Assembly (NCBI GenBank): GCA_965262595.1
Contig: OZ253548.1
Span: 1,364,001-1,428,000 of the forward strand
Reading direction: 5' to 3'
Source of the DNA: CATQHB01 sp965262595
Lineage (GTDB): Bacteria; Chloroflexota; Dehalococcoidia; Lucifugimonadales; UBA3495
Length of the DNA stretch: 64,000 nt
Below are positions 8,426 to 16,554 of this stretch, piece by piece. Within the stretch, counting starts at the first letter, position 1; each line of letters opens with the position of its first letter. The translations under genes and the position numbers were made by a program. The notes below the pieces were generated by a model, which saw only the letters and a program-made list of their open reading frames with translations, searched no databases and was not told the origin of the DNA.

Positions 8426-9463
8426 TTACGGCCTTAACAGCAGTTTGCCGAAGAAATTGGCGTCCTCCATGACTTGATGGGCGGTGGCTGCTTCGGACAG
8501 TGGGAATATCTGGTGGATCGCCGGGTGAATAACTCCCCGGTTCAGCATCTCCACAATCTGCCGCATATCCTCCTTGCTCCCCATAAAGGTCCCGTAAATC
8601 TCTATCTGACGGGTGAACAGCAGCCCCAGGTGCAACTCCGCCCGCAGCCCGGTAGTGGCTCCGCAAATAGTATATCGGCCGCCGGGCCGCAGCGAATTGA
8701 AGGCTCCGGTGAAGAAGTCGGCGCCTACGTGGTCCACCACCACATCCGCTCCGACGCCGCCGGTCAGCGCTTTCACCCGTTCGGTTACGTCCTCTTCCTT
8801 GTAGTTGATTACCTCGTCGGCGCCAAGTTCCCGGGCCTTGGCCGCCTTTTCCTCGGTGCTGGTGGTGGCGATAACGCGAGCCCCCACCACGTTCTTCGCT
8901 ACCTGGATGGCGGCGGTGCCCACACCGGCGGAAGCCGACAGCACCAGCACCGTCTCCCAGGGCTGCAACTGGGCGCGGCGCACCATCATATTCCACACCG
9001 GCAGGAAAGTGGTGGGGATGGCTGCGGCATCCTCATAAGAAACGGGACCAGCGATAATGTGGGCGTTTACCGCCGGGACGACTACAAACTCGGCATAGCT
9101 GCCATCGGTGGCGCTGCCCATAAACCGGGAATTGGGGCAAAGATCGTCCCGTCCCGACATACAAACCGGGCATTGGTTGCAACTAATGCGAGGGTTGACT
9201 ACCACCCGGTCGCCGGTCTTGAGCCCGCTCACCGCATCACCCACCTGCACCACGTCACCGGCGCAGTCGCCGCCCAAAATCAGCGGCGGCGGAAACTCGC
9301 GGCGCAGACCCCGGCCTCCGGCCCGGGTGTAGAGGTCAAGACGGTTCAGGGCCGTGGCCCGTACCCGCACCTTGACCTGTTCGGGCTGGATTTCCGGTTC
9401 GGGCAACTCCCCAAAGTGAAGAACCTCCGGCCCGCCGTGGGCCTCAATATAAACTGCCTGCAT
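8426..9463 (-). CDS. MDR-superfamily zinc-type alcohol dehydrogenase/quinone oxidoreductase
   Basis: A 345-residue medium-chain NAD(P)H oxidoreductase. The structural zinc lobe is intact (CNQCPVC plus DLC; Cys95, 98, 101, 109) and the Rossmann dinucleotide loop SASAGVG is near residue 155. The catalytic zinc ligands are not conserved: the Cys expected near residue 40 is Asn in ALNRLDLY, and the GHE motif reads GGDCAG. It therefore probably acts as an enoyl or quinone reductase rather than a classical alcohol dehydrogenase. The ATG at 9463 has GGAG ten bases upstream. It appears monocistronic. Confidence 0.85.
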   Translation of the reverse strand: MQAVYIEAHGGPEVLHFGELPEPEIQPEQVKVRVRATALNRLDLYTRAGGRGLRREFPPPLILGGDCAGDVVQVGDAVSGLKTGDRVVVNPRISCNQCPVCMSGRDDLCPNSRFMGSATDGSYAEFVVVPAVNAHIIAGPVSYEDAAAIPTTFLPVWNMMVRRAQLQPWETVLVLSASAGVGTAAIQVAKNVVGARVIATTSTEEKAAKARELGADEVINYKEEDVTERVKALTGGVGADVVVDHVGADFFTGAFNSLRPGGRYTICGATTGLRAELHLGLLFTRQIEIYGTFMGSKEDMRQIVEMLNRGVIHPAIHQIFPLSEAATAHQVMEDANFFGKLLLRP

Positions 9464-9554
9464 AAATCGTCGTCTCCTTAACTATCCGACGCCAACAATC
9501 CGGTTGAAATCCAAGTGGATGATCAGATGATCAAATGGTCCTTATTCTCGGAAA

Positions 9555-9770
9555 CTAATCAGGGCGCCGGCCCTCGTAGCAATCATTACAGAGAAACACG
9601 ATGGCCAATGCTTCCTCGTGGCTGGAAATCCGGCCGCAATGGGGAATATCGCCGTCCTGGCTCCAGGGCTGGTGAAACTTGCCGCCGCACATCTGGCAGG
9701 AGGTCTGGTGAATGCCGTCCAGGGCGTCGCTACAGATAATGCACGATTCCTGGTCCAAATCTTCAACCAT
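9555..9770 (-). CDS. Small Cys-rich zinc-binding protein
   Basis: 71 residues, function unknown. Ordered CxxC pairs are visible: CIIC, CQMC followed by GGKFH, a lone Cys-His segment (HCGRISSH) and CNDC near the C-terminus, enough for two zinc sites in a ribbon- or RING-like arrangement. The ATG at 9770 has AGGTGA just upstream. An overlapping frame on the same strand (9542-9766) lacks these patterned cysteines. It lies between the MDR gene and cca, all on the minus strand. Such modules usually mediate protein or nucleic-acid contacts, but no role is claimed. Confidence 0.65.
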   Translation of the reverse strand: MVEDLDQESCIICSDALDGIHQTSCQMCGGKFHQPWSQDGDIPHCGRISSHEEALAIVFLCNDCYEGRRPD

Positions 9771-9887
9771 TACGTCACCTAACTCGTTTGATATGAAACC
9801 GCCGGAATGTGATCAGCTTGGGAGGCCACCCTTTTGGGCGCTCACCCTTCCCAGAACCGGCACGGACGAAGCGCAGAAAACTCCCGG

Positions 9888-11270
9888 CTACCCGATATCA
9901 GCATTCAATTGCTTTTGAACCCACCGCCGTTCCTCAGCTTCAGTAGTTGCCATTCCGTCCAACCGGGCAGTACGCAGTTCAGCCAGCAAATTACCCACCG
10001 CCGGGCCGGCAGACACACCCATTGCCAACAAGTCACGGCCCCTCAGCGCCGGTGTGATTTGCCTATATTCAACCCAGTACCGGCGCAGACTTCGACTTAC
10101 CGTCGGTAATTCGGTCAGCCCGGCAACCACGGATGTAGCCTCCGGAGCCATCCCATCCAGAATATGGCAAAGCCGGGACGGGGCCGGCTTGTCGAATGCT
10201 ATTTCCGTCTCCAAATCCCGCAATTTGATAGTGTCTCGAACCACCTGCGCCCAGGGTCTGGGCATATTGAGCCGTCGAATCAGCCCTTCACCATCCCCCG
10301 CAGACCGGGGATAAGCCAGGGCGGCCAGCCAGGTCAACGGTTCAATGGGCAGCAGTTCAATGAGCAGCAGTTCTATAGGCAGCGGTTCCCTTTCAAGTTC
10401 GGTTTCCGGACCAATTCCTGTGGCGTTTTCGACGCTGCCTTCAGCCTGCCACTCCCCGACTCCCGCAACTAAAGCCGACCAGCGGCTCAAGTATTCGGCG
10501 CCTCCTAGAGCGGGATGGATGGCGGTCAGGATACCCAAATCCGACGCCCGCCTCAGAATATCTCCCGGCCGCTCCTCTTCCAGGATTCGCGCCAACTCGT
10601 GGCGCAGCCGGTCGCCGCTAACCGTATCGGTAGCTGCCTGGGCCACGGCGGTCTGCACCTGGGCCGCCGTGTCCTCTTCCAGTTGAAAAGCCAACCGCTG
10701 CTCATACCTAACCGCCCGCAGCAGCCGGGTGGGGTCATCAGTAAAACTTTTGGAGTGCAGGGTGCGGATAACGCCGCGTCTCAGGTCCTCCAGCCCGCAA
10801 TGACGGTCCAGAATGACCGAACTATCCTCCGTCAATTGCCAGGCCAGCGCGTTGACCGAAAAATCCCGGCGGGCCAAGTCTTCATCAATGGAGCCGGGAA
10901 AAACCTGGGGCAGGCTTCCCGGCCGGGGATATACTTCCCGGCGGGCGGTGACCAGGTCAACCCGCGCCTCGTCCAGAATGACCGTAGCGGTGCCAAACCT
11001 GGGATGGGTAACGACCCGGCCACCCGATTGCTCGGCCAGCCAACCGGCCACTTCCGGGGCTTTTCCCACAACTACAAAATCCAGGTCTTTTAGCGGGGAG
11101 TTCAAGAGAAGGTCGCGGACCGGCCCCCCAACCAAATAGACCCGGATGGATTGGGAAGAGACGAGGCGGCGCAGGGCGTTAAACAAGAAGCGGTTACTGC
11201 CATCGAGGCGATTTTCGATAGCTTCCGGGGAGAATTGGCTCAGTTGGAAATTATCCGTGGGTAGCCTCAT
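9888..11270 (-). CDS. cca: CCA-adding tRNA nucleotidyltransferase / poly(A) polymerase family
   Basis: Class II nucleotidyltransferase, about 460 residues, that builds or repairs the 3'-CCA of tRNA. The palm contains YLVGGPVRDLLL and the DLD metal-binding pair, followed by RRDFSVNALAW and a DPTRLLRAVRYEQRL nucleotide-recognition helix, so all head/neck motifs are present. A linker near residues 295-315 is expanded by a 15-bp repeat (ELLLIELLPIE-like). An extended -10 box (TGC-TATAAT) overlaps the upstream in-frame ATG at 11282, so the second ATG (11270) is the likelier start on a leaderless transcript. Poly(A) polymerase activity cannot be excluded. Confidence 0.88.
   Translation of the reverse strand: MRLPTDNFQLSQFSPEAIENRLDGSNRFLFNALRRLVSSQSIRVYLVGGPVRDLLLNSPLKDLDFVVVGKAPEVAGWLAEQSGGRVVTHPRFGTATVILDEARVDLVTARREVYPRPGSLPQVFPGSIDEDLARRDFSVNALAWQLTEDSSVILDRHCGLEDLRRGVIRTLHSKSFTDDPTRLLRAVRYEQRLAFQLEEDTAAQVQTAVAQAATDTVSGDRLRHELARILEEERPGDILRRASDLGILTAIHPALGGAEYLSRWSALVAGVGEWQAEGSVENATGIGPETELEREPLPIELLLIELLPIEPLTWLAALAYPRSAGDGEGLIRRLNMPRPWAQVVRDTIKLRDLETEIAFDKPAPSRLCHILDGMAPEATSVVAGLTELPTVSRSLRRYWVEYRQITPALRGRDLLAMGVSAGPAVGNLLAELRTARLDGMATTEAEERRWVQKQLNADIG
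10340..10384 (-). repeat. In-frame 15-bp tandem repeat in cca (3 copies)
   Basis: Three 15-base units begin at 10340, 10355 and 10370 (plus-strand GTTCAATGGGCAGCA and two variants differing at 1-4 positions). They encode repeating I/L-E-L-L peptides within a linker absent from typical CCA enzymes. The divergence between copies suggests an older expansion than those in dinG. Confidence 0.85.
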
Positions 11271-11280
11271 TCTGCTAAAC

Positions 11281-11289
11281 ATTATAGCA
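11281..11289 (-). promoter_or_regulatory. Extended -10 promoter of cca
   Basis: The minus strand reads TGC-TATAAT at 11289-11281, a perfect extended -10 element. Its TATAAT overlaps the first possible start codon, so the transcript (starting near 11274) would begin about four bases before the second in-frame ATG at 11270. Confidence 0.55.
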
Positions 11290-11470
11290 TACGGCTACGT
11301 GATTAACGGGGTGAGTCATGCCGGCGGAACGGGCAACGATTACCGGGGGTAAGGCAATAATTCGGTTGCGTTGGGCTGCTTTGCGATTGTCCCGGGCCGA
11401 TTGGGCAGGTAGTCTTGGAGAATAGGCGCAGATATGCTAATATTTGAGTACTCAAGCAGGAGGTGCCGCT

Positions 11471-12103
11471 ATGGCCGAATCTGATTTCAGAACCTATTAC
11501 GACTTCCGTTGACCCTTCGTATATAACGCTGCCATGTGGCTGGCGAAGGTACGAGCAACCACCGGACAGGAAATTGACGTTGACTGGCAGCCTTTCTCCC
11601 TGGAGCAGGTGAACAGCGACAAGGGCGAGGACTTCAAGTATTGGGAACAGCCGGGCGCCCTCGACGGCTCCGACAATACCCTCCTGGCTCACCGGGCGGG
11701 ACTAGCCGCGAAGCGTCAGGGCAAAGAGTCCTTCGAGGCATTTTTCATTGCCCTGTTGAAGCTGCGCCACGAAGACCGAAAGAGCCTGACCGAACCGGCA
11801 GTCATCGACGAAGCGGTCAACAACTCCGGTATTGATATGGCTCGCTTCCGGGAAGACCTGGCTGATCCCGACCTGCTGCGGGAGATTGGGGAAAGCCACA
11901 CCATCGCGGTGGAGGAGCACGGCGCATTCGGCGTACCTACTTATGTGTTCCCCAACGGCGCAACTGCCTTTGTTAAGATGCACATTCCTCCCGATGAAGC
12001 GGCCGGCGAGATTTACGAGTCGCTGACCCGGGTAATTACCGGCGCACAGCACGTAGGCGAGCTCAAGCGCCCGTCGCCCCCGTGGCCCCACGGCATCATC
12101 TAG
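11471..12103 (+). CDS. DsbA-family thioredoxin-fold selenoprotein (Sec at codon 14)
   Basis: A 210-residue 2-hydroxychromene isomerase/DsbA-like oxidoreductase. The ATG at 11471 has a perfect AGGAGG seven bases upstream. Codon 14 is UGA (11510-11512), and the reading is YYDFR-U-PFVYNAAMW, where this family has Cys-Pro. Downstream the frame is open to TAG at 12101-12103 and carries the rest of the fold, including GESHTIAVEEHGAFGVPTYV with the cis-Pro active-site loop (GVPT). A stem-loop (11527-11545) follows the UGA at the distance expected of a bacterial SECIS. There is no resolving Cys in the motif (UPFVY) and no signal peptide, so it is a cytosolic one-selenol enzyme. Read conventionally, the gene would begin at the ATG 11534 and lose its active site. 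The substrate is unknown. Confidence 0.8.
11527..11545 (+). promoter_or_regulatory. Putative bacterial SECIS hairpin (DsbA-like gene)
   Basis: CGCUGCC pairs with GGC-U-GGCG (7 bp, one bulged U) around the loop AUGU at 11534-11537. The loop begins 22 bases after the UGA codon, within the usual bacterial range. A further outer pairing CCUUCG/CGAAGG is possible. Confidence 0.6.
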
Positions 12104-12124
12104 GGGAGCGGGCCAGGATTTGCT

Positions 12125-13012
12125 TTGGCAATCTCAGATCTGGAATCCACCCTCGGACTGCGTTTCAAGAACCAGGGCCTGTTGCAACAGGCCCTGGTTC
12201 ACCGTTCGTATCTCAACGAACAAGGCGGCTCTACTGTAGATTCCTACGAGCGTATGGAGTTTCTGGGTGACGCCGTCCTGGAATTAGTCATTTCCACCGA
12301 ACTCTATCGGTGCTTGCCCCAAGTTGCCGAAGGGGAGTTGACCAAAGGCCGGTCTGCCCTGGTTTGCCGCCCCAGCCTGGCAAAAGTGGCGCGGAGGCTG
12401 TATCTGGGAGACTACCTGTCCCTGGGCAAAGGCGAGAAAAGCGCCGGAGGCCAGCAGCGGGAGTCTATCCTGGAAGAGGCTTTTGAGGCTGTGGTGGCGG
12501 CGGTGTACCTGGACCAGGGATTCGAGGCGGCCCGCCAGTTCATCTTGCGAGCGTTAGAGCCGGAACTGGCCGAGTATTGCCGATTGGGAATACCGCCGGA
12601 AAATCCCAAGTCGCAGCTTCAGGAAACGATCCAGGGCCAGGGACGTTCCACTCCCCACTATCGGGTAATTTCCATGGAGGGGCCCGCCCACCAGCCGGTA
12701 TTCACCGTGGATGTTTTGGTGGATGACGAATTTCTGGGACGGGGCTCCGGAACCAAGAAGACGGATGCCGAGCGCGCCGCCGCCCAGGAAGCTCTGGCCC
12801 GGTATGAAACCGACTCGGAAGTGACTCCGGAGTCTGCCGGGGTTGTCTCCCCAGTAACTCCGGCCAAAGTTAAGCCGACCGGCCCAAGCGCTTCCCAAAA
12901 CGATTCGGCCCTTCCGCCCGCCCCGGAAATTGTTTTGGACACTATAGCCCCAGGGGCCACAGAACCGGCTTCCGATTCCCAAGAACTTAAGGACAGTGTC
13001 AGCGCCGAATAA
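12125..13012 (+). CDS. rnc: Ribonuclease III
   Basis: Cleaves double-stranded RNA in rRNA processing and mRNA turnover. The signature ERMEFLGDAVL (42-52) carries catalytic acidic residues Glu45 and Asp49, and ESILEEAFEAVVAAVYLD (113-130) supplies the second metal-binding Glu. The double-stranded RNA-binding domain spans about 155-225 (PKSQLQE to TDAERAAAQEALA). The start is TTG 12125. A Pro/Ala/Thr-rich tail of about 65 residues after the dsRBD is longer than in most bacterial homologues. Its TAA shares bases with the ATG of ftsY (TAATG), so the pair is translationally coupled. Confidence 0.96.
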   Translation: MAISDLESTLGLRFKNQGLLQQALVHRSYLNEQGGSTVDSYERMEFLGDAVLELVISTELYRCLPQVAEGELTKGRSALVCRPSLAKVARRLYLGDYLSLGKGEKSAGGQQRESILEEAFEAVVAAVYLDQGFEAARQFILRALEPELAEYCRLGIPPENPKSQLQETIQGQGRSTPHYRVISMEGPAHQPVFTVDVLVDDEFLGRGSGTKKTDAERAAAQEALARYETDSEVTPESAGVVSPVTPAKVKPTGPSASQNDSALPPAPEIVLDTIAPGATEPASDSQELKDSVSAE

Positions 13013-13968
13013 TGCTCTCATTCTTCCAACGCAACCGCGAGGCCAACCAACAGCGCACTACCGAAGGAGTTAAACGCAGCCGCGAACGCTGGTTCGGGCG
13101 CATCCTCGGCATCCTCCGCTCCTCAAACCTGAATGACGACGTTTGGGAGGAATTGGAGGAAATCCTGATTTCCGCCGACGTGGGCGTGGAAACATCGCTG
13201 CGCATCATCAAAGAGATGAAAGCCCAGGTGCTGGCGGAGCGCATTGATGACGCGGAACAGGCCTTTGCCCGGCTGAAACAGACGTTGACCCGAGACCTGG
13301 AGGCCGGAGATTCCCCGGAAACCTGGCTCGATTCGGCGGCTGAATCAACTCCCTACGTCATTCTGATGGTGGGAGTCAACGGCGTCGGCAAGACTACCAG
13401 CATCGCCAAGCTGGCCCACCACTTCACCAAGGAAGGCAAGCGGGTAATCCTGGGAGCGGCGGATACTTTTCGCGCCGCCGCCGAAGAACAGTTGGAAATC
13501 CTCGGCAATCGGGCGGGCGTAGAAGTGATTAGCCACCAACCCGGCTCCGACCCCGGGGCGGTAGCCTACGACGCCTATCAGGCCAGTAAGGCGCGGGGCG
13601 CCGACGTATTGATTGTGGACACTGCGGGGCGTCTGCATACCCGGTCCAACTTGATGGAAGAGCTGAAGAAGGTGCACCGGGTCATCAGCCGGCTGGATTC
13701 GGCGGCGCCCCACCAGGTTATCCTGACTCTGGACGCCACCACCGGCCACAACGGTCTGGCCCAGGCCCAGGCCTTTAAGGAAGCGGTGGGCTGCACCGGC
13801 ATATTTTTGGCTAAACTGGATGGCACGGCAAGAGGCGGCATTGTTCTGGCCATCAAACAGGAACTGCAAGTCCCCATCCTCTTTATCGGAACCGGGGAAT
13901 CCCTGGACGACATGGCGCCCTTTGACGCCGGGCAGTTTGTTGATTCCCTGCTTGCCCCCACAGCCTGA
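13012..13968 (+). CDS. ftsY: Signal recognition particle receptor FtsY
   Basis: SRP-receptor GTPase delivering ribosome-SRP complexes to the membrane translocon. The NG domain is complete in 318 residues: a four-helix N domain (WEELEEILISADVGVETS), G1 loop GVNGVGKTTSIAKL, DTFRAAAEEQL, DTAGRLHT, TLDATTGHNGL, and the C-terminal FIGTGESLDDMAPFDA motif. There is almost no acidic A domain before the N domain, as in many non-proteobacterial FtsY proteins. The ATG overlaps the rnc stop; it ends with UGA used as a true stop. Confidence 0.97.
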   Translation: MLSFFQRNREANQQRTTEGVKRSRERWFGRILGILRSSNLNDDVWEELEEILISADVGVETSLRIIKEMKAQVLAERIDDAEQAFARLKQTLTRDLEAGDSPETWLDSAAESTPYVILMVGVNGVGKTTSIAKLAHHFTKEGKRVILGAADTFRAAAEEQLEILGNRAGVEVISHQPGSDPGAVAYDAYQASKARGADVLIVDTAGRLHTRSNLMEELKKVHRVISRLDSAAPHQVILTLDATTGHNGLAQAQAFKEAVGCTGIFLAKLDGTARGGIVLAIKQELQVPILFIGTGESLDDMAPFDAGQFVDSLLAPTA

Positions 13969-14093
13969 GCGGTTCAAGCCGGCCTTTCGACTCCCCGCTA
14001 GTGCAACCCATGCCGCCAATTTCTCTTTTCTCTTCTTTCTGCTTCTTGCCTGGTTCTTGTCCCGCGCCTGCGGGCCGCTCCCCGAGATAGGTC

Positions 14094-16541
14094 GTGGTTG
14101 ACCTGGTTGGCTGGCTGCTGGTTATAGAACTGATGGGCCTGGTGGCCTTCCCCTTAACCTTCGTCCTGTTTCGACGGCTGCCCGACCGGGGCTACACGGT
14201 GGCCAAGCCGTTGGCCTTGTTGCTGGCCGCCTACCTGCTCTGGCTGCTCGGTCTGACCCACCTGATTCCCAACGCTCCGGCGACCATCGTCGGCATCCTG
14301 ATATTGGGCGCCGCGGTATCCGGCTGGCTATTCTATCGGAGCCGAAGGGAAATAGCGCAATTTGTAACCTCCCAATGGCGCATCCTGCTAACCGCCGAAG
14401 CAGTGTTCCTGGCCTTGTTCCTGGCCTGGGCTGGGCTGCTGTCCGAGTTTCCGGGTATCAACCACACCGAGCAGCCAATGGACTTTGCCTTTCTGAACGG
14501 CATCCTGCAGAGCCAATTCTTTCCTCCGGAAGACCCCTGGCTGGCCGGCCACCCCATCAGTTATTACTACTTCGGCCACTTTATGATGGCCCTGCCAATG
14601 CAGTTAGCCGGCATACCTTCCAATCTGGGCTACAATCTGGCCCTCTCGCTGGTCCCCGCCCTGGTTGGAATAGCGTCTTTTGGCCTGGCCTACAACCTGA
14701 TACGCTTATCCGGGGGCAGCGGCAAGGCAGCAATTGGCTTTGGGTTGACCGCTCCGCTTTTGATAATGCTGATCGGCAATCTGGAAGGAGCAATGGAGTT
14801 CGTCCATTTGCGGGGTTGGGGCGGCGACGGCTTCTGGCAATGGGTGGGCATCAAGGGACTGGAAGGCGGAGCAACCGGGGGTTCCGGCGTCTTCCCCGAC
14901 GGCGGTTGGTGGTGGTGGCGGGCGACCCGGGTTATTGACACCCTGTCCGGCGGCCAAAGCCTGGACTACACCATTACCGAATTTCCATTTTTCAGCTTTA
15001 TCCTGGGCGATTTGCACCCTCACATGATGAGCCTGCCCTTCCTGCTGCTGACTCTGTCGCTGGGACTGAACCTGTTTGTTTCGCCGGAACGGCCCGGGCT
15101 TGGTTGGCTGGTCCGGAATCCCTGGGCGGCAGGGGCCATTGCCCTGTCCCTGGGAGCGCTGGCCTTTATCAACGCTTGGGACTTTCCGGTGTACGCCGCC
15201 CTATTCGGGGTGATGCTGCTGGTGAAATGGTACGGCTGCGAGTTGACCGGACCGGATAAATCCTTGACCTTGACCTCCAATTCCACCTTACTCCTAAACC
15301 GGGGAAAGGCCGCCCTGGGCAAAGCATTCCTCAATGTCGGACTGATGTTTACACCAATTCTGGCGGCGGCAATCTTATTATTTTTGCCCTTTTACCTGAG
15401 CCTGAGCAGCCAGGCAGCCGGTATTTTACCGACGCTGGCATACCCAACCCGACCTTTTCTATTCTTTCTGGTAATGGGGCTGCCCTTCCTGCTGGGGCTG
15501 TCCTTCCTGCTTCGCCAACTGCCGGGACTGAAAAGGCCCGGCCCGGTGGACGGCGCAGCGATTCTGCTGGTCGGGATCGTTGTCCTGACTCCCCTGTTGC
15601 TGTGGGTGGCGCTGGCTCTTGCCTGGGGCAGCCTGACCAACGGAATCGCTTCGACCTGGGGGCCGGTGGGCTGGCGAATTCTATTGACTCTGCCGGGATT
15701 GACCGTCACCGGCTTGGCCGGGTTCAGCGCGCTACAGCGAGCCGGAAGGGGCAATGACCCGGTCTTGGCTTTTCCCTTGCTGTTGCTGGCCACTGCCGCT
15801 TATCTGCTGGTGGGAGCGGAGCTGTTTTATCTGGCGGACTTTTTTGGCAACCGGATGAATACCGTCTTCAAGGTCTATTACCAGGCTTGGTTGCTGCTGG
15901 GAATTGTGGGGAGTTTCGGGCTTTATTACTGGCATTCCCGCCGCCGCCATCCTGATTCCGGTCCCACTCGTACGTCGCGGTGGTCCTGGGGTCGGGTCGG
16001 CCACTGCGCCTGGGTAGGTGGCGCGGCCTTGCTGATCGCTGTGTCACTCTATTACCCGGTGGGGGCAGTCCTGGAACGTACCGGCTACTTCCAGCCGCGC
16101 CACACCCTGCGGGATAACACTCTGGACGGTCTGGCCTACGTCCGGGAAAATGACCCGGCGGAGTACGCCGCTATCCTGTGGCTTCGGGACCGGGCGGCGC
16201 CCGCAAGGATAGTTGAGGCGGTGGGCGATGATTATTCAGACTACAGCCGGGTATCCGCCGCTACCGGACGCCCCACGATACTGGGCTGGAAGGGGCACGA
16301 GCATCAATGGCGGGGAACCACCGCTCCCTTTGATGGACGCGAAGAGGACGTGGCCCGAATCTACGAAAGTGGTGACCCGGCAATGGTGCGGCAGTTACTG
16401 GAAAAGTATAATATCCGGTACGTGTACCTGGGTAGCCGCGAACGCGCCAAATACAATATAAACCGTTTGCCCGCATTGGACGGTTTACTGGAAATCGCTT
16501 TCGAGCAAGACGGCGTAATTATCTACGAGCTAGCCCACTAG
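14094..16541 (+). CDS. DUF2298 (Chlor_Arch_YYY) polytopic membrane protein
   Basis: 815 residues with well over ten hydrophobic membrane segments, e.g. the N-terminal VVDLVGWLLVIELMGLVAF. It contains the family-defining SYYYFGHF segment after HPI (about residue 155), then DFPVYA and LGDLHPHMMSLPF. The family is largely restricted to Chloroflexota and some archaea and is thought to act on lipid-linked sugars in envelope glycosylation, by analogy with GT-C proteins. The C-terminal soluble region (about 690-815) resembles extracytoplasmic segments of GT39-like proteins. The start is GTG at 14094. The next gene, an Agl23-like GT-C protein, starts 14 bases downstream, which supports a joint envelope role. 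Confidence 0.88.
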   Translation: MVDLVGWLLVIELMGLVAFPLTFVLFRRLPDRGYTVAKPLALLLAAYLLWLLGLTHLIPNAPATIVGILILGAAVSGWLFYRSRREIAQFVTSQWRILLTAEAVFLALFLAWAGLLSEFPGINHTEQPMDFAFLNGILQSQFFPPEDPWLAGHPISYYYFGHFMMALPMQLAGIPSNLGYNLALSLVPALVGIASFGLAYNLIRLSGGSGKAAIGFGLTAPLLIMLIGNLEGAMEFVHLRGWGGDGFWQWVGIKGLEGGATGGSGVFPDGGWWWWRATRVIDTLSGGQSLDYTITEFPFFSFILGDLHPHMMSLPFLLLTLSLGLNLFVSPERPGLGWLVRNPWAAGAIALSLGALAFINAWDFPVYAALFGVMLLVKWYGCELTGPDKSLTLTSNSTLLLNRGKAALGKAFLNVGLMFTPILAAAILLFLPFYLSLSSQAAGILPTLAYPTRPFLFFLVMGLPFLLGLSFLLRQLPGLKRPGPVDGAAILLVGIVVLTPLLLWVALALAWGSLTNGIASTWGPVGWRILLTLPGLTVTGLAGFSALQRAGRGNDPVLAFPLLLLATAAYLLVGAELFYLADFFGNRMNTVFKVYYQAWLLLGIVGSFGLYYWHSRRRHPDSGPTRTSRWSWGRVGHCAWVGGAALLIAVSLYYPVGAVLERTGYFQPRHTLRDNTLDGLAYVRENDPAEYAAILWLRDRAAPARIVEAVGDDYSDYSRVSAATGRPTILGWKGHEHQWRGTTAPFDGREEDVARIYESGDPAMVRQLLEKYNIRYVYLGSRERAKYNINRLPALDGLLEIAFEQDGVIIYELAH

Positions 16542-16554
16542 AGAGCAACTGGAT

